Below, piece after piece: positions 15,741 to 23,574 of a stretch of DNA of 64,000 nucleotides. Position 1 is the first letter of the stretch. Each line of letters starts with the position of its first letter. Below the pieces are notes generated by a model. It was not told where the DNA came from, made no database searches, and was given only the letters and a program-made list of their open reading frames with translations. Source of the stretch: Amycolatopsis sp. EV170708-02-1 (GTDB lineage Bacteria; Actinomycetota; Actinomycetes; Mycobacteriales; Pseudonocardiaceae). The stretch is taken from positions 7,874,001 to 7,938,000 of the forward strand of contig NZ_CP092497.1 of the NCBI RefSeq assembly GCF_022479115.1. The letters are read 5' to 3'. A program made the translations under genes and the position numbers.

Positions 15741-17107
15741 TGACCACCACCCTCGCCGCCGCCTGGACCGGACACGACACCCGCCTCATCGGCGCGACGG
15801 TGCTCGCCATCGCCGTGATCGTCGTCCTGATCACCAAGGCGAAGCAGCATCCGTTCCTGGCCCTCATCCTCGGCTCCGGCGTGCTCGGGCTCGTCGGCGG
15901 CATGCCCGTGGACAAGCTGATCAAGAGCTTCAGTTCCGGCGTCGGCTCCACCGTCGCCTCGGTCGGCGTGCTGATCGCGCTCGGCGCGATGCTCGGCAAG
16001 CTGCTCGCCGACTCCGGCGGCGCGGACCAGATCGTCGACACCATCCTGCGCCGCGCGGGCGACCGCGCCCTGCCGTGGGCGATGGCGCTGGTCGCCGCGC
16101 TGATCGGGCTGCCGATGTTCTTCGAAATCGGCCTGGTCATGCTGATCCCGGTGATCCTGCTGGTCGCCAAGCGCACCGGGAAACCGTTGCTGATGCTGGG
16201 AATCCCCGCGCTCGCCGGGCTTTCGGCGCTGCACGGCCTCGTCCCGCCGCATCCCGGCCCGCTCGCCGCCGCCGGCGCGCTGAACGCGAACGTCGGCCTC
16301 ACCCTGGCCTTCGGCCTGCTCGTCGCGATCCCGACGGTGATCATCGCCGGACCGCTGTTCGGCAGGCTGGCCGCGAAGATGGTCCCGGACGCCGTCGCGC
16401 CGGAGCGGCTCATCCCGGAATCGTCCTCTTCGGACGGACGGCGGCCGGGCTTCCTCGCGACCCTGTCGACGGTGTTGCTCCCGGTCGTGCTGATGATGGG
16501 CAAGGCGCTCGCGGACATCCTGCTGACCAAGGAGAACCACCTCCGCCGCGTACTCGACTTCATCGGCGACCCGCTGGTCGCGCTCCTCGCCGCGGTGCTG
16601 CTCGGCATGCTCACCCTGGGCAGGTCCGCGGGTTTCACGCGGGACAAGCTGTCGTCCACGGTGGCCGATTCGCTGCCGCCGATCGCCGGCATCCTGCTCA
16701 TCGTCGGCGCGGGCGGCGGGTTCAAGCAGACCCTCGTCGACGCCGGGGTCGGCAACGTCATCACCAGCCTGGCCACCGGCGCGAACCTGTCGCCGCTGCT
16801 GCTCGGCTGGCTGGTCGCGGTCGCGATCCGGCTCGCCACCGGCTCCGCGACGGTCGCCACCGTGTCCGCCGCGGGCATCGTGGCCCCGCTCGCGGCGACC
16901 ATGGACCCGTCGCACAGCGCGCTGCTGGTGCTGGCGATCGGCGCCGGCTCGCTGTTCTTCTCCCACGTCAACGACGCCGGGTTCTGGCTGGTCAAGGAGT
17001 ACTTCGGGCTTTCGGTCGGGCAGACCTTGAAGAGCTGGTCGATCATGGAGACGGTGATCTCGGTGGTCGCGATCGCGCTGATCCTGCCGCTGGGTGCCTT
17101 GTTGTAG
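15740..17107 (+). CDS. gntP: Gluconate:H+ symporter, GntP family
   Basis: 455 residues with about 12 membrane segments. GntP-family signatures include SFSSGVGSTVASVGVLIALG, GLPMFFEIGLVMLIPVI, LSALHGLVPPHPGPLAAAG (the conserved HGLVPPHPGP) and FSHVNDAGFWLVKEYFGLS near the C-terminus. It imports gluconate for the upstream kinase. It shares one base with gntK and is part of the GntR-controlled transcription unit. The next gene begins 43 bases later but has its own promoter. Confidence 0.93.
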   Translation: MTTTLAAAWTGHDTRLIGATVLAIAVIVVLITKAKQHPFLALILGSGVLGLVGGMPVDKLIKSFSSGVGSTVASVGVLIALGAMLGKLLADSGGADQIVDTILRRAGDRALPWAMALVAALIGLPMFFEIGLVMLIPVILLVAKRTGKPLLMLGIPALAGLSALHGLVPPHPGPLAAAGALNANVGLTLAFGLLVAIPTVIIAGPLFGRLAAKMVPDAVAPERLIPESSSSDGRRPGFLATLSTVLLPVVLMMGKALADILLTKENHLRRVLDFIGDPLVALLAAVLLGMLTLGRSAGFTRDKLSSTVADSLPPIAGILLIVGAGGGFKQTLVDAGVGNVITSLATGANLSPLLLGWLVAVAIRLATGSATVATVSAAGIVAPLAATMDPSHSALLVLAIGAGSLFFSHVNDAGFWLVKEYFGLSVGQTLKSWSIMETVISVVAIALILPLGALL

Positions 17108-17114
17108 CTCCGGC

Positions 17115-17144
17115 TTGACACGTGACCTTTTGGTCACCTATTCT
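17115..17144 (+). promoter_or_regulatory. arsR-type promoter with embedded operator
   Basis: TTGACA (17115-17120), 18-base spacer, TATTCT (17139-17144). The spacer holds the perfect palindrome GTGACC-TTTT-GGTCAC (17122-17137), a likely autoregulatory operator. The predicted start point is about at the GTG codon 17151, so the transcript should be leaderless. Confidence 0.65.
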
Positions 17145-17150
17145 TCTGAC

Positions 17151-17477
17151 GTGCCCGACGACGACCTGGTATTCAAGGCCCTGGCGGATCCGACCCGCCG
17201 GTTCCTGCTCGACCAGCTGTTCGCGCGTGACGGCCGCACGCTGACGGAGCTCGAATCCGAAGTGGACATGAGCCGGTTCGGCGTGATGAAGCATTTGAAA
17301 CTGCTCGAAGAAGCCGGACTTGTCGTCACGCGCAAGGAGGGCCGGGAGAAGAAGCATTTCCTCAACCCGGTACCGATCCGGCAGATCCACGACAGGTGGA
17401 TCGACAAGTTCACCGAGCGCAACGTGACCGCGTTGCTCGACCTCAAAGCCGAACTCGAAAACGAGGAGCCCTCATGA
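17151..17477 (+). CDS. ArsR-family transcriptional repressor
   Basis: 108 residues, a single winged-helix domain: VFKALADPTRRFLLDQL, then LTELESEVDMSRFGVMKHLK as the recognition region and LVVTRKEGREKKHFLNP as the wing. There are no cysteine metal-binding motifs, so it belongs to the metal-independent group paired with SRPBCC proteins. GTG 17151 is chosen because an upstream extension would include the promoter itself. It is coupled to the next gene by an ATGA overlap and is predicted to repress both through the palindrome at 17122-17137. Confidence 0.85.
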   Translation: MPDDDLVFKALADPTRRFLLDQLFARDGRTLTELESEVDMSRFGVMKHLKLLEEAGLVVTRKEGREKKHFLNPVPIRQIHDRWIDKFTERNVTALLDLKAELENEEPS

Positions 17478-17983
17478 CCGACACCCAGGTCTACCGCGTC
17501 TACATCAAGGCCACCCCGGAGAAGATCTGGGACGCGATCACGAAGCCCGAATGGTCGCGGAAGTACGGCTACACCGGCCTGGTCGACTTCGACCTGCGGC
17601 CGGGCGGCAAGCACGCCACCCACCCGACACCCGAGTACGTCGAAGCGGGCTTCACCAACGACTTGGTCGACGGCGAGGTCCTGGAGGTGGATCCGCCACG
17701 CAAGCTGGTCATCACCTGGAAACTGCGGATGGACCCGGCCTTCGACAAGGAGCCGTACACCAAGCTCACCTACGAGATCGAAGAGACGAAGACCGCGGGC
17801 ACCCGGCTGACCGTCACCCACGACGTCACCGACGCGCCGACGACGGCCGCCCTGGTCAACGGCTCGCAGGAGGACGTCAACGCCGGGCCGGGCGAGAACG
17901 CCGGTGGCGGCTGGGCGTGGATCCTGTCGGACCTCAAGACGCTGCTGGAGACGGACGAGCCGCTCGTCCCCGCCGCTTCCTGA
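17474..17983 (+). CDS. SRPBCC/AHSA1-domain protein
   Basis: 169 residues of the START/Bet v1-like ligand-binding fold: YRVYIKATPEKIWDAITKPE at the N-terminus, YGYTGLVDFDLRPGGKHATH, then LVITWKLRMDP and the C-terminal GGGWAWILSDLKTLLETDEP. Such proteins are commonly encoded directly after an ArsR repressor; ligand and role are generally unknown. The start overlaps the repressor stop. The 3' end faces a 19-bp-arm hairpin before the convergent sugar kinase gene. Confidence 0.82.
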   Translation: MTDTQVYRVYIKATPEKIWDAITKPEWSRKYGYTGLVDFDLRPGGKHATHPTPEYVEAGFTNDLVDGEVLEVDPPRKLVITWKLRMDPAFDKEPYTKLTYEIEETKTAGTRLTVTHDVTDAPTTAALVNGSQEDVNAGPGENAGGGWAWILSDLKTLLETDEPLVPAAS

Positions 17984-17990
17984 GCCGATG

Positions 17991-18045
17991 GTCCGTGAAG
18001 GCCTCCTTGCGGGACTCTGGGTCCCTCAAGGAGGCCTTCACGGAC
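17991..18045. terminator. Hairpin repeat with 19-bp perfect arms at a convergent junction (GAAGGCCTCCTT family)
   Basis: Arms GTCCGTGAAGGCCTCCTTG (17991-18009) and its exact complement (18027-18045). The loop holds a second pair, GGGAC/GTCCC. It fills nearly the whole 64-bp gap between convergent stops. A relative with 21-bp arms is at 55998-56056. Confidence 0.75.
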
Positions 18046-18047
18046 AT

Positions 18048-19040
18048 TCAGACCCGTTTGGTCGTGGCCTTGAGAGAGGCCTTCGCGGCCGCGGAAGCGC
18101 CGATGGTGTCCAGCGCGAACAGCGCCGCACCGACCACGGGCGCCACGTCGACCACCTGGACCGAAGCCTGCGGCGCCACCTTCAGGCACCGCCGTTCGAT
18201 CTCCGCGATCACCTGCGCGCCGACCCCGGTCAGCACTCCCCCGCCGAGGATGACTTCGGGCGCCTCCTCGGTGAGTTCGAGCCGCCGCAGGATGACCGAG
18301 ACCAGCAGGGCGACCTCTTCGACGAACCGGTCGACCACGTCCTGCGCCACCTCGTCGCCGTCCGCCGCGACGGCGAACAGCAGCGGGCACAGGCCATGGA
18401 TCGAATCGGAGTGCAGATCCTGGAAGTGCAGGCGCTGCACCACGTCCAGCACCGAGGACGCCTTGAAGTGCGCGGTGACCGCGGCCTGCAGAGCCGTGCC
18501 CGGACCGCGGCCGTCCTCGGCGCGGACGGCCCACCACAGTGCCTCTTCGCCGAGCCGGTAGCCGCCGCCCCAGTCGCCGGAGATCTTGCCCAGCGCGGGA
18601 AACCGGTGTTCACGGCCGTCGGCGCTGACGCCGGCGCCGTTGATCCCGGCGCCGCACACCACCGCGACGCCCGTCCCGTCGGAGCTGCCCGCACGCAGCA
18701 GCGCGAGCGTGTCGTTGCCGACGATCAGCGTGTCGCTCCAGCCGCGTGCCGCCAGCGCGGCGTGCAGGATCGCTTCCTCCCGCGGGAAATCCAGCCCCGC
18801 GAGATAAGCCGACGTATGTGTCGCGAAAGGACGTCCGTCGGGAAGCCCTGCCCCGCGAAGGGCTTCCAGCACCAGCTTTTCCAACGCTTGGACGCTGCCG
18901 TCGACCCCGATGTTCTGCGGGGACGCGCCGGGTCCCCGCGACTGCCCGAGCACCCGCCCGTCCCGCGAGACGATCAGGACGTCGGTCTTGCTGTTGCCGC
19001 CGTCGATCGCGACGACGACGTCCTGTGAGCCGGCCGTCAT
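18048..19040 (-). CDS. BadF/BadG-type sugar kinase (N-acetylglucosamine kinase-like)
   Basis: 330 residues of the ASKHA ATPase fold. The phosphate-1 loop is VVAIDGGNSKTDVLIV near the N-terminus, the phosphate-2 region is GVAVVCGAGINGAGV and the adenosine region is EVILGGGVLTG; SGDWGGGYRLGEEALWW matches GlcNAc kinase-like members. It should phosphorylate a sugar delivered by the adjoining ABC importer. The ATG overlaps the stop of the GH4 gene (ATGA). As GH4 enzymes act on 6-phospho-glycosides, this kinase may supply the phosphorylated substrate. The exact sugar is not determinable. Confidence 0.78.
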   Translation of the reverse strand: MTAGSQDVVVAIDGGNSKTDVLIVSRDGRVLGQSRGPGASPQNIGVDGSVQALEKLVLEALRGAGLPDGRPFATHTSAYLAGLDFPREEAILHAALAARGWSDTLIVGNDTLALLRAGSSDGTGVAVVCGAGINGAGVSADGREHRFPALGKISGDWGGGYRLGEEALWWAVRAEDGRGPGTALQAAVTAHFKASSVLDVVQRLHFQDLHSDSIHGLCPLLFAVAADGDEVAQDVVDRFVEEVALLVSVILRRLELTEEAPEVILGGGVLTGVGAQVIAEIERRCLKVAPQASVQVVDVAPVVGAALFALDTIGASAAAKASLKATTKRV

Positions 19041-20302
19041 GCCCCCGCCCACGGCAGGAACTCACGGTTGATCTTCACCAGCGAGTCGGCGAGCTGATCG
19101 GCCTTGGTGTACTGCCCGATCAGCGGATGCGCGAGCAGCGCGTCGGCCACCCGGTCCCGGCCGCCCTTGATCGCCGCCTCCAGCGCGAGATGCTCGTAGG
19201 CGGTCACCCCGGCGATGAGCCCGGCGAACCGCTGCTCCACCGGTGGCTGCGGGATCGGACGCGGCCCCTGACCGTCCACAAGGGACGGCACCTCGATGAC
19301 GGCGTCGTCCGGCAGGAAGTCGAAAGTGCCTTCGTTGCGGACGTTGACGACGTGCTCTTCGGCGGGCCCGCCCGAGGTGAGCGCGTGCACGAGCTGCACC
19401 GCGGCCTCGGAATAGTAGGCGCCGCCCCGCTTTTCCAGCTGCTCCGGTTTGGTCACCACCTCCGGGTCGAGGTAGACCTTCAGCAGTTCCTCCTCCACGT
19501 CGCTCACGACGTCCGCGCGGGGCCGCTCGGTGCGTTGCTTCGCGACCTGCTCGTCGTGCCCGTAGTAGTACTTCAGGTAGTACGACGGCACGACGTTCAT
19601 CCGCCGCATCCATTCGACCGGCGCGGTGACGTGCTCGCCGAGGAATTCCGCGTGCTCCGCCAGGAGTTCCGGCAACCGATCCTCGCCGTTGACGAGCACT
19701 TTCCGTTCCCAGCTCAGGTGGTTCAGTCCGGTGTGGACGAGTTTGACGTCGTCGATCCCGGCGCCGAGCAGATGCGCGAATGTGCGCTGGAGGTGGATCG
19801 CGACGTTGCAGAGGCCGACGGCGCGGTGGCCCTCGTTCAGCAGCGCACGCGTGACGATGCCGACGGGGTTGGTGAAGTTGACGATCCACGTGTCGTCCCC
19901 GGCGATCTTGCGGACCCGGTCGGCGATGTCGAGCACCACCGGCACGGTGCGCAGCGCCTTCGCGAGGCCGCCCGCGCCCGTGGTCTCCTGGCCGACACAA
20001 CCGCAGGCGTGCGGGAACGTCTCGTCCCCCCGGCGCGCGCGCTGCCCGCCGACCCGCAGCTGGATCAGCACCGCCGACGCGCCGTCGACGCCCTCTTCGA
20101 GGCTCGACGTGGTGCGGACCCGCGCCGGATGCCCGGCGTGGCTCAGCAAGCGGTTGCTGAAGTCCCCGACCGCCTCCACCCGGTACGCGTCCGGATCGAT
20201 CAGCACGATCTCGTCGACGTCCAAAGTGGACCGCCGCCCGGCGATCCCGTCGATCAGCTCGGGAGTGTAAGTGGACCCACCACCGACGACTGCCAGTTTC
20301 AT
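19037..20302 (-). CDS. GH4 family 6-phospho-beta-glucosidase
   Basis: 421 residues. It opens with the NAD-binding MKLAVVGGGSTYTPELIDGI, a GH4 hallmark, followed by VLIQLRVGGQRARRGDE, IVNFTNPVGIVTRAL, the metal-binding GLCNVAIH cysteine motif, and NHLSWE. GH4 enzymes use NAD+ and a divalent metal to cleave glycosides by an oxidation/elimination route, and this subgroup acts on 6-phospho-beta-glucosides. In a genome region with no PTS genes, the phosphorylated substrate probably comes from the adjoining kinase. It is coupled to permease and kinase genes by ATGA overlaps at both ends. Confidence 0.87.
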   Translation of the reverse strand: MKLAVVGGGSTYTPELIDGIAGRRSTLDVDEIVLIDPDAYRVEAVGDFSNRLLSHAGHPARVRTTSSLEEGVDGASAVLIQLRVGGQRARRGDETFPHACGCVGQETTGAGGLAKALRTVPVVLDIADRVRKIAGDDTWIVNFTNPVGIVTRALLNEGHRAVGLCNVAIHLQRTFAHLLGAGIDDVKLVHTGLNHLSWERKVLVNGEDRLPELLAEHAEFLGEHVTAPVEWMRRMNVVPSYYLKYYYGHDEQVAKQRTERPRADVVSDVEEELLKVYLDPEVVTKPEQLEKRGGAYYSEAAVQLVHALTSGGPAEEHVVNVRNEGTFDFLPDDAVIEVPSLVDGQGPRPIPQPPVEQRFAGLIAGVTAYEHLALEAAIKGGRDRVADALLAHPLIGQYTKADQLADSLVKINREFLPWAGA

Positions 20303-21192
20303 CCCTTGACCCCTGTGAATGTGATGCCCTTGACGAAGGACTTCTGCGCGAACACGAACAGCACGATCACCGGCAGCATGATCAGCGCGGTGGCCGCCAT
20401 GGTGAGATTCCATTCCACGTGGTGCATACCGCGGAACGACGCGATCGCCAGCGAAAGCGGCCAGTTGTCGCGGGTCTCACCGGTGTAGAGCAGCGGACCG
20501 AAATAGTCGTTCCAGGTGAACAGGAAGCAGAACATCGCGGTGGCCGCGATCCCCGGCTTCGCCATCGGGATCAGCACCTTGACCATCGCCTGGAACTCGT
20601 TGCAGCCGTCGATCTTCGCGGCTTCGAGGTAGTCCTTCGGAATGGTGAGGAAGAACTGCCGCAGCAGGAAGATCGAGAACGCGTCGAAGAAGAAGTACGG
20701 CACGATCAGCGGAACCAGGGTCCCGGTGAACCCGAGCCGCACCCACAGGTCGTACAACGGCACGACGGTGACCTGCGGGGGCAGCATCATCGCGGCCATG
20801 GTGAGCATGAAGAACAAGTTCTGCCCGCGGAACTTCAGCTTCGAAAGCGCGTACGCCGCCGGGATCGCCGAGACGAGCGCCCCGACGGTGGCCAGCGTCG
20901 AATAGAGGATGCTGTTGCCGAAATACTGCAACAGCGGCGCCTTTTCGAACACCTCGATGAAGTTCTCGAAGTGCCATTCCTTCGGCCAGAAGTTCGACGA
21001 GAGCGCCTGATCGCTGGACATCACCGCGGTGAGGAACACGAACAGGATGGGCAGCATGAAGATCACGCCCATCGCGATGCCCACGCTGTGCGTTGCGATC
21101 CAGTACAGCTTCTTGTCCCATTGGCGCCGCACCCGCACCTTCGGCGGTTCGGACGCCGGGGCGGTGTGCCTGGGCTCGGCCAAGGTGGTCAT
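20299..21192 (-). CDS. Carbohydrate ABC transporter permease, MalG type
   Basis: 297 residues with six membrane segments after a basic N-terminus. The coupling EAA loop reads DYLEAAKIDGCNEFQAMVKVLIPMAKPG, and FTWNDYFGPLLYTG is typical of CUT1 family inner permeases. GGAGGAGGG lies just upstream of ATG 21192, and the start overlaps the stop of the MalF-type gene. It imports an oligosaccharide together with that subunit and the lipoprotein encoded at 22182. No ATPase gene is present, so a shared MsiK-type ATPase encoded elsewhere is inferred. Confidence 0.9.
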   Translation of the reverse strand: MTTLAEPRHTAPASEPPKVRVRRQWDKKLYWIATHSVGIAMGVIFMLPILFVFLTAVMSSDQALSSNFWPKEWHFENFIEVFEKAPLLQYFGNSILYSTLATVGALVSAIPAAYALSKLKFRGQNLFFMLTMAAMMLPPQVTVVPLYDLWVRLGFTGTLVPLIVPYFFFDAFSIFLLRQFFLTIPKDYLEAAKIDGCNEFQAMVKVLIPMAKPGIAATAMFCFLFTWNDYFGPLLYTGETRDNWPLSLAIASFRGMHHVEWNLTMAATALIMLPVIVLFVFAQKSFVKGITFTGVKG

Positions 21193-22177
21193 CCGCCCTC
21201 CTCCTGATGCTGGGTCTTGCGCAGCTGCCGAACCAGAATCCAGGTGAACCCGGCCGAGACGATGAACAGCAGCACCGCCATCGCCGCCGCGTAACCCATG
21301 TTGAAGTACCGGAAACCCTGGACGTACAGCCAAACCGGATAGGTCAGCGTCGAATTCTGTGGTGCGCCGATGAATCTCGTGTTGCCCGCGACGTCCGCCG
21401 CGCCCGCGGCCGCCGATCCCGCGACGATCGCCTGCGTGAAGAACTGCAACGCGAAGATCATCGAGTTCACGATGCCGAACAGCAGCACCGGCGAGATCGA
21501 CGGGAGCGTGACGTGCCAGAACCGGCGGACCGGGCCCGCGCCGTCGAGCTCGGCGGCCTCGTACTGTTCCTGCGGCACGTCGAGCAGCGCCGCCAGGATG
21601 ATGATCATCAGCTCGCCCGAACCCCACATCACCAGCAGGGTCAGCGCGGGCTTCGACATCGCCGGATCGTTGAACCACAGACCGCCGTCGATGCCGACCA
21701 TCCGCAGGAACGCGTTGACCGGGCCGTATTCCGGGTTGAACAGGAACACGAACGCCAGGGTCGCCGCGGCGGGCGGGGCCAGCGAGGGCAGGTAGCAGAG
21801 CGTCCGCACCAGGCCGACGCCCGACTTCAGCCGTGAGATGATCGACGCCACCCGAGCGAGAACACGACGCGGCAGAACGTCAGCACGATCACCAGCCACA
21901 ACGTGTTGTACGCGGCGGTGCCGACCAGCTGTTCGCTGGTGAACATGCGGATGTAGTTGTCGAAGCCGATGAACTCGGGCGCGTTGATCAGGTCGTAGCG
22001 CGTGAACGAGTAGTACACCGTGGCGATCAGCGGGTACCCGAAGAAGATCAGGAAACCGAGCGTCGCCGGGGCGATGAAGTAGAAGACGGTGCGACGGCGG
22101 CGCGCTGCGTTCCCCTTCCGCGTCCGAGTGGACGCGGAAGGGGACGCGACCGCCCTGGAATCCAGGGTCGAAGTCAT
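21189..22177 (-). pseudogene. Carbohydrate ABC permease, MalF type, broken by a -1 frameshift
   Basis: From ATG 22177 the frame encodes a basic N-terminus, TVFYFIAPATLGFLIFFGYP and YNTLWLVIVLTFCRVVFSLG, then stops early. The rest (VASIISRLKSGVGLVRTLCY, YEAAELDGAGPVRRFWHVTL as the EAA loop, to the stop at 21189) lies in another frame. Adding one base to the CCC at 21851-21853 joins them as FSLGVASIISRL, a normal 329-residue CUT1 permease. Every other gene of the operon is intact and coupled, so either the base is a sequencing error or the strain has lost this uptake system. Confidence 0.85.
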
Positions 22178-22181
22178 GCGA

Positions 22182-23564
22182 TCAGCCGCCGGCGCGTTTC
22201 TGGGCCAGCTCGTCGTTGATCTGAGCGTCGACCTGCTTGAGCCCCGCGATCATGTCGGGGACGTTGCCCGCCTGCCACTTCTCCGCGAAGTCGTTGACGG
22301 CCTTCAGGTGCGCGTCACCGATCGGGGTCGACGGGTTCGGCATCAGCTTCCCGCCGTTGTACAGGTCGAGGAAGGTCTTGAACTCCGGTGTGACCTCGAG
22401 CTTCGGGTCGGTCAGCGCGGCCTTGGTGCTCGGCACGTTCTTCAGGCCGTTCGACAGCTCGACCAGCGTCGAGGTGTCGAGGGTGACCTGCTTGATCAGC
22501 TCCCAAGCCGCGCCGGGGTTCTTGGCGCCCTTGGGGATCGCGATGATCGTGCCCGTGGTGAACGCGCCGCCGTAGCGGTCCGGCTTGCTGTCCAGCACCG
22601 GCGGGGCCGCGGTGCCGAACTTGAGCTCCGGCGCCTGGTCCTTGATGAACGCGGTGCGGTACTCGCCGTCGATCATCATCGCGAGCTTGCCGCGCTGGAA
22701 ACCGTGGTCCGCCGAGTACTCCTCGCCGAGACCGGCCTTGAACTGCTCGACCTTGGCATGGCCGCCGTAGAAGTCCACGAGCTGCTTCTGGAAGTCGAAC
22801 ATCGCCTTCCACTCGGGGCTGTCGGCGAGGTGCGACTGGCCGTCGGCGCCGAGATAGGTGGCGCCGAAGTTCGGGGCCCAGTACTGCGCCATGTTGGCGT
22901 AGAACGGCATCGACGGCAGGAAACCGGCGACCTTGATGGAGCCGTCCGCGTTGAATTCGGTCAGCTTCTTGGTGGCCTCGAACAGTTCCGAGGTGGTCTT
23001 CGGCGGCGACGTGATGCCCTTCGCCGCGAACATGTCCTTGTTGTAGTAGAAGCCGTAGACGTCGGCGAGCAGCGGCATGGCACAGCGTTTGCCCTGGTAT
23101 TCGGTGTAGCTGCGGACGGCGTCCGGGATCTGGTTCAGGTCGATCTTGTCGCGGTCGATGTAGGGCTTGAGGTCCTGGAAGCTGCCCGTCGAGCACCACG
23201 CGCCGAGGTTGTCGGTGAAGAACGAGATCGCCACGTCCGGCGGGTTGCCACCGCGGATGGATTGGGTGATCTTGTCGTCGTCCTGCTGGCCTTCGTGCTT
23301 GATCTCGATGTTCGGGAACTTCGCCTTGAGCTTGTTGAGCCCGGCGGTGACCACGTTGTACTCACGGTCGGTGAACTTGCTGTAGACGGTCAGCGTGAGC
23401 TTCGCGTCCGCGGCGGGGGCGGCCGCCGCGTCGCCCGCCCCACCGTTCGGGCCGCTTGCGGCACCCGAACAGGCGGACACCAACGCGGCGACGGTGACCG
23501 CGCCGAGCACTATCGAGCCGCGCCAACGGCGGCCGCTTCTCCGAACCTGGGTCGTGGAACTCAT
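22182..23564 (-). CDS. Sugar ABC transporter substrate-binding lipoprotein
   Basis: 460 residues. After an arginine-rich start, VLGAVTVAALVSACSG gives a lipobox (LVSAC), so the protein should be lipid-anchored outside the membrane. The body is a family 1 solute-binding protein: LTLTVYSKFTDREYNVV, GGNPPDVAISFFTDN, YGFYYNKDMFAAKGI, AMMIDGEYRTAFI and TIIAIPKGAKNPGAAWELIK. It has AGGAGGAGGG before ATG 23564 and begins 10 bases after the ROK gene stop. A beta-glycoside or amino-sugar ligand would fit the neighbouring GH4 and kinase genes; the ligand is unproven. Confidence 0.9.
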   Translation of the reverse strand: MSSTTQVRRSGRRWRGSIVLGAVTVAALVSACSGAASGPNGGAGDAAAAPAADAKLTLTVYSKFTDREYNVVTAGLNKLKAKFPNIEIKHEGQQDDDKITQSIRGGNPPDVAISFFTDNLGAWCSTGSFQDLKPYIDRDKIDLNQIPDAVRSYTEYQGKRCAMPLLADVYGFYYNKDMFAAKGITSPPKTTSELFEATKKLTEFNADGSIKVAGFLPSMPFYANMAQYWAPNFGATYLGADGQSHLADSPEWKAMFDFQKQLVDFYGGHAKVEQFKAGLGEEYSADHGFQRGKLAMMIDGEYRTAFIKDQAPELKFGTAAPPVLDSKPDRYGGAFTTGTIIAIPKGAKNPGAAWELIKQVTLDTSTLVELSNGLKNVPSTKAALTDPKLEVTPEFKTFLDLYNGGKLMPNPSTPIGDAHLKAVNDFAEKWQAGNVPDMIAGLKQVDAQINDELAQKRAGG

Positions 23565-23574
23565 GACCCTCCTC

